Under the pieces are notes generated by a model that was given only the letters and a program-made list of their open reading frames with translations, ran no database searches and was not told the DNA's origin. From Deltaproteobacteria bacterium (GTDB lineage: Bacteria > Desulfobacterota > G020345765): a stretch of 5,664 nucleotides of DNA. This document shows positions 4,301 to 5,664 of this stretch, piece after piece. Where the stretch lies: NCBI GenBank assembly GCA_030616835.1, contig JAUWWP010000198.1:1-5664 (forward strand), in the 5' to 3' direction. The translations under genes and the position numbers were made by a program. The first letter of the stretch is position 1. Every line of letters starts with the position of its first letter.

Positions 4301-5664
4301 CTCTACCTGAATAACGGCTTCGGGATCTTTGGTGATGGCACCGGCCACCTCCCCGAAGATACGGACTACAGCCGGGATGCTGACCTGATAGATGTCAACC
4401 GCGATTTTTACCCGGACCTGGTGATCGCCAATTATTTCGGGCAGAACCGCCTTTACCTCAACGATGGCAATTGGGGCGGGGCAGCAATGGGGAGCTTTTT
4501 TGACGCTACCGCTACCAACCTGCCACCCCTAATGGATAACAGCATAGATGTGGATCTGGCCGATATTGACAATGACGGCGACCCCGACCTTATCGTTGCC
4601 AATTACGAACAGCAGAACCGCCTTTATCTCAATGACGGCTCCGGTGTCTTCACCGATATCACTGACCCGCACCTGCCGGCGGATATGAATTTGAGCCGGG
4701 ATGTTGACTTCGGGGATGTGGACGGTGACGAAGACCCGGACATCATCGTTACCAATTACCTTGAGCAGAATCTCATTTATATCAATAATTACGGGACGGT
4801 TGTCCAGACAGTTCCGGTTGACCCGGCTACCGGTAACTTCACTGGAACCTTCACCCAGGTTTCCGAAGGTAATTACACGGCGACTGTCACCTCCGAGGAC
4901 AACTGCGGTAATCCAGGCTCGGCCTCGGTCAACTTCACAGTTGATACCACTGAGCCTCAGGTAGATATTAGTTCCCCGGTTGCCGGGGAGTGTATTAGCA
5001 GTTTAGCAGTGGTAGTTGATGGCAGTGTAACTGAGATCTCGCCATACACTATTCTGGTAACGGTGAGTAATGCTACTTATACCTATACTAATAGTGGAGC
5101 TTCCTTCCCGATTACGGTAAGCGGGGTCACCGATGGAGTGTACGATATTGATGCAGTGGTGACCGATGCCGGCGGAAATGTTGGCTCGGCTCCTACGGTG
5201 GCCAATGTAGAGGTGGATACGGTGGAACCGATGGTTACTATTAACTTACCAATTGCGGGGGAGTGTATTGGTAGCTCAACGGTGTGTGTAGACGCCTTTT
5301 CTGATGGGGGTGAGGCGGTGAGCTGCACGATGGACGGTTACGGGCCGTACGATCCGGCAGTGGATTGTTTCATCGGAGTAGCGGATGAAGTGGGCTACAC
5401 GATTGCCTGTTCGGCTACGGATGCCTGTGGGAATGTGGGTTCGAGCAGTGTCACCCCGGTGGATGTTGACACGGTGGATCCGGCGGCGCCGGCGATCACC
5501 TCACCGGCAGATACCAGTTGTGTTCCCTCCCCGGAGGTAGCTACTGACATTACCTGTGGGGAGGGCAGTTGTAAGGAGTGGCTGGATGGTGCGGCCTGGC
5601 AGGCATGTGGTACTGGTTTCAGTGGGGTAGCGGATGGTGCTCATGTACTGGAGGCAACCTGCAC
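1229..5664 (+). CDS. Very large secreted Ig-repeat protein with an embedded FG-GAP/VCBS beta-propeller; 3' partial
   Basis: One frame runs from GTG 1229 to the window end without a stop: 1478 codons plus two bases. The GTG is the only good start after the in-frame TAA at 1214-1216, and it gives a complete Sec signal peptide (residues 1-26). Then come a dockerin-like segment about 38-88, a Big_1-like domain about 104-247, and a less clear Ig-like domain about 248-346. Ig-like modules of 84-91 residues start at about 347, 432, 521, 608, 695, 781, 1239, 1330 and 1414. Most are joined by DTxxP-type linkers. The module at 781 is interrupted by seven FG-GAP/VCBS repeats (849-1190). The product is likely exported and calcium-binding, and may be an adhesin or a ligand-binding surface or matrix protein. 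No catalytic motif or anchor is visible, though the C-terminus is missing. Extracytoplasmic location also fits the many cysteines in the Ig modules. The exact function is not recognised. Confidence 0.9.
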   Translation, partial: MGFKLRFRVLLPALTAAVIFGGLAGADLYLNDPYPRPGGDQTVSLSDTLFVQQSLDGTGCELKPVVDTDGDGAITAADVLSSLLNYGCNSSPCTLSSPTTGTPIEILPDPGSPTLGLPGQTLILTATVSNTIFPSTEAQINCEDNAIVVDLDPLVEDDGIPVIFEITEDTGGGAYLGTPGATTLLTWVNSSDPFDLSTGTAQVELTLGNSGIVRVVARTRLLTNPPAWDNVLQIFQADFPQIITVSLDIHITSPVNGTLLSTTVTDVTVTTTAAVGNTIYLQIDGVTHPEISHVVADADWDPAKGWYEFTFPNVDLWIDTPGDRWVPLISVIEATGGMSNIVNVYPDTTSPSVNITDPAPGETITTNLVTVIASCSDSGSGIASCRVWVDGKAEQDSPGIFALADGPHTAYARATDNVGNSTPSAPVPFNVFTGIIWVTITSPTDGTIFATQDIPISGTYVNVGADPTITANGVLMTDDGTTPNGNWSGVVDTGAEGAVTITVTADDTFNIATASVNICVDTLDPTVSINPLSCQASSTVVVTGTVNGTGACGLVSVVVNPGMVIADVVEPNWTAILTLPDGMGQAIDATATDAAGNTTVTSTTVDVDLQAPVVTITSPTDGKVTNSTTVTVSGTATDVSGSGVAVVLVNGETAAGTEDWSITFTGQSGNPSYSAVAVDSCGNQSSPQLVSITIDLNRPTAELISPVEGSCWNSSAVQADAICNDVGGQIASCQVRIDGGPWYDVPATISGLSDGPHNAAARAVDQGGNESPPDFHNFIVDTTAPIVSISSPTPDSWRGPTVVVTGTVSDAIRIGNLATLCLAPPGEDCVIYQLAPSATPTYTESGSLDADFGDVDGDEDLDIVVANHNGQNRLYINDGNGIFTDGTSGRMPLDSDLSYDVDLTDVDGDLDLDIFISNYGQNRLYLNNGTGIFTDVTAARLPVDNDQSRDAEFGDVDGDRDLDIIIANYNGQNRLYLNDGGGYFIEAADVLPEDNDGSFDIEVGDVDLDSDLDIFVSNWGQQNRLYLNNGFGIFGDGTGHLPEDTDYSRDADLIDVNRDFYPDLVIANYFGQNRLYLNDGNWGGAAMGSFFDATATNLPPLMDNSIDVDLADIDNDGDPDLIVANYEQQNRLYLNDGSGVFTDITDPHLPADMNLSRDVDFGDVDGDEDPDIIVTNYLEQNLIYINNYGTVVQTVPVDPATGNFTGTFTQVSEGNYTATVTSEDNCGNPGSASVNFTVDTTEPQVDISSPVAGECISSLAVVVDGSVTEISPYTILVTVSNATYTYTNSGASFPITVSGVTDGVYDIDAVVTDAGGNVGSAPTVANVEVDTVEPMVTINLPIAGECIGSSTVCVDAFSDGGEAVSCTMDGYGPYDPAVDCFIGVADEVGYTIACSATDACGNVGSSSVTPVDVDTVDPAAPAITSPADTSCVPSPEVATDITCGEGSCKEWLDGAAWQACGTGFSGVADGAHVLEATC
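1340..1495 (+). other. Dockerin-like segment, first loop decayed (second protein)
   Basis: The second half (residues 67-88) has a canonical loop, DTDGDGAITAADVLSSLLNYG, with D67, D69, D71, T75 and D78 in calcium-ligand positions and a following helix. The preceding stretch, GDQTVSLSDTLFVQQSLDG (39-57), aligns with the helix part of a dockerin repeat but lacks the D-x-N-x-D start. C60 and C88 flank the good half and could form a disulfide. Placement right after the signal peptide is unusual, since dockerins are more often C-terminal. The family call is likely; binding to any cohesin is untested. Confidence 0.65.
1538..1969 (+). other. Big_1-like Ig domain (second protein)
   Basis: Residues 104-247 resemble the invasin-type Big_1 fold. 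An opening strand is followed by PGQTLILTATVSN, then VIFEITEDTGGGAYLG, and TGTAQVELTLGNSG leading to VRVVARTRL. The C-terminal domain of the upstream protein has the same series (VSFAVTDGGGSF, TGTAEVSFMLDSDPGDN, VVTARIQL), and in both cases it follows a dockerin-like pair. It is longer than a typical Big_1 domain, with an insert around 129-145 that includes a cysteine. Such domains are usually structural spacers in surface proteins. Confidence 0.6.
3569..4942 (+). other. Ig-like module split by the propeller
   Basis: The first part (residues 781 to about 820) begins with a DTTAP linker, a VSISSP strand and VVVTGTVSD. The second part (about 1191-1238) contains TVPVDPATGNFTGTF and YTATVTSEDNCGN, ending at the next DTTEP linker. 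Joined, they read as one ordinary module of the array. The distance from linker to linker is 458 residues instead of about 87, implying roughly 370 inserted residues. C821 and C829 sit at the entry to the insert. The split is inferred from motif order, not from a structure. Confidence 0.65.
3773..4798 (+). repeat. Seven FG-GAP/VCBS repeats, probable seven-bladed beta-propeller
   Basis: Repeats start at 3773, 3926, 4076, 4226, 4376, 4547 and 4700 (residues 849, 900, 950, 1000, 1050, 1107 and 1158), with lengths of 51, 50, 50, 50, 57 and 51 residues and a shorter last copy of about 33. The consensus is DxDxGDVDGDxDLDI, then ANYxGQNRLYLNDG, then GxFTD and LPxDxDxSR. Each copy keeps the acidic calcium loop at positions 1, 3, 5 and 9; the fifth (DVNRDFYPD) is the most degenerate. 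Seven copies match the blade number of integrin-type propellers. The last copy lacks the outer strand, which the stretch just before the first repeat (about 830-848) may supply. The likely role is ligand binding or protein-protein contact. Confidence 0.85.

Larger units (their letters stand above)
2267..5664 (+). repeat. Array of about nine Ig-like modules, period about 87 residues
   Basis: Linkers of the form DTTSP, DTLDP, DLQAP, DLNRP, DTTAP, DTTEP, DTVEP and DTVDP mark most module starts; the one at residue 432 lacks such a linker. Apart from the interrupted sixth module, spacing is 84-91 residues. Modules begin with a VxIxSPxxG strand and end with a (A/V)xDxxGN strand. Two kinds are present. 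Those at 432, 521, 608, 781 and 1239 mostly have a plain VxGT core. Those at 347, 695, 1330 and 1414 have paired cysteines, a V/I/L/M-DG turn and, in three, an (A/S)DGxH motif. The last module is cut by the window edge. Such arrays typically form long stalks in adhesins. Confidence 0.82.

Noticed and set aside
2605..4348. Long minus-strand open frames opposite the second gene (for example 2830-3222, 3226-3684, 3293-3832, 4049-4348)
   Set aside because: Their translations are low-complexity mirrors of the repeat-rich plus-strand frame, with no recognisable domain and no ribosome binding site pattern. The plus-strand frame has clear domains throughout.
3773..4798. Integrin-like or glycosidase propeller enzyme
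   Set aside because: Only the calcium loops and structural motifs of FG-GAP/VCBS repeats are visible; no catalytic residues of a propeller hydrolase or lyase could be identified, so no enzyme function is called.
4701..4964. Plus-strand open frame of 87 codons inside the second gene
   Set aside because: It lies in another frame over the last propeller blade and the next Ig half, where the main frame reads continuous domain sequence. The product is Ser/Thr/Arg-rich with no recognisable fold.

Overview
The window holds two large, repeat-rich, probably secreted or cell-surface proteins encoded one after the other on the + strand, separated by a 115-base AT-rich spacer. Both genes are cut by the window edges: the first lacks its 5' end, the second its 3' end. 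No tRNA, rRNA, CRISPR array, transposase or minus-strand gene is supported. The GTG start with a classical Sec signal peptide, the bacterial domain repertoire (FN3, TSP3-like, dockerin-like, Big_1-like, DxxxP-linked Ig modules, FG-GAP/VCBS blades) and intron-free reading frames point to a bacterium, probably an environmental lineage with large modular exoproteins. I cannot assign a phylum from this sequence.

Region 1-1113: the C-terminal 370 residues of a modular protein. In order they are the tail of one Ig/FN3-like module, a full FN3-like module, a TSP3-like calcium-binding segment, a dockerin-like pair with one good and one decayed loop, and a C-terminal Big_1-like Ig domain. Region 1114-1228: intergenic, about 29% GC by hand count, with nested inverted repeats and a heptamer array built on a TTTG core. 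Region 1229-5664: one uninterrupted frame of 1478 codons running off the end. It starts with a signal peptide and a dockerin-like segment with one canonical loop, followed by a Big_1-like domain and a second, loosely defined Ig-like domain. A chain of Ig-like modules of about 87 residues then begins. A seven-repeat FG-GAP/VCBS array, a likely seven-bladed beta-propeller, sits inside one of these modules.

The two proteins share the rare order dockerin-like segment then Big_1-like domain: at the C-terminus of the first and the N-terminus of the second. They are probably related surface or secreted proteins, perhaps co-transcribed, acting in adhesion, matrix assembly or binding of glycans or proteins. 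No catalytic domain is visible in either. The most interesting points are the propeller nested in an Ig module, the shared dockerin/Big_1 block, and the structured heptamer-repeat spacer. The domain types themselves are known; I see no clear evidence of an entirely new system.
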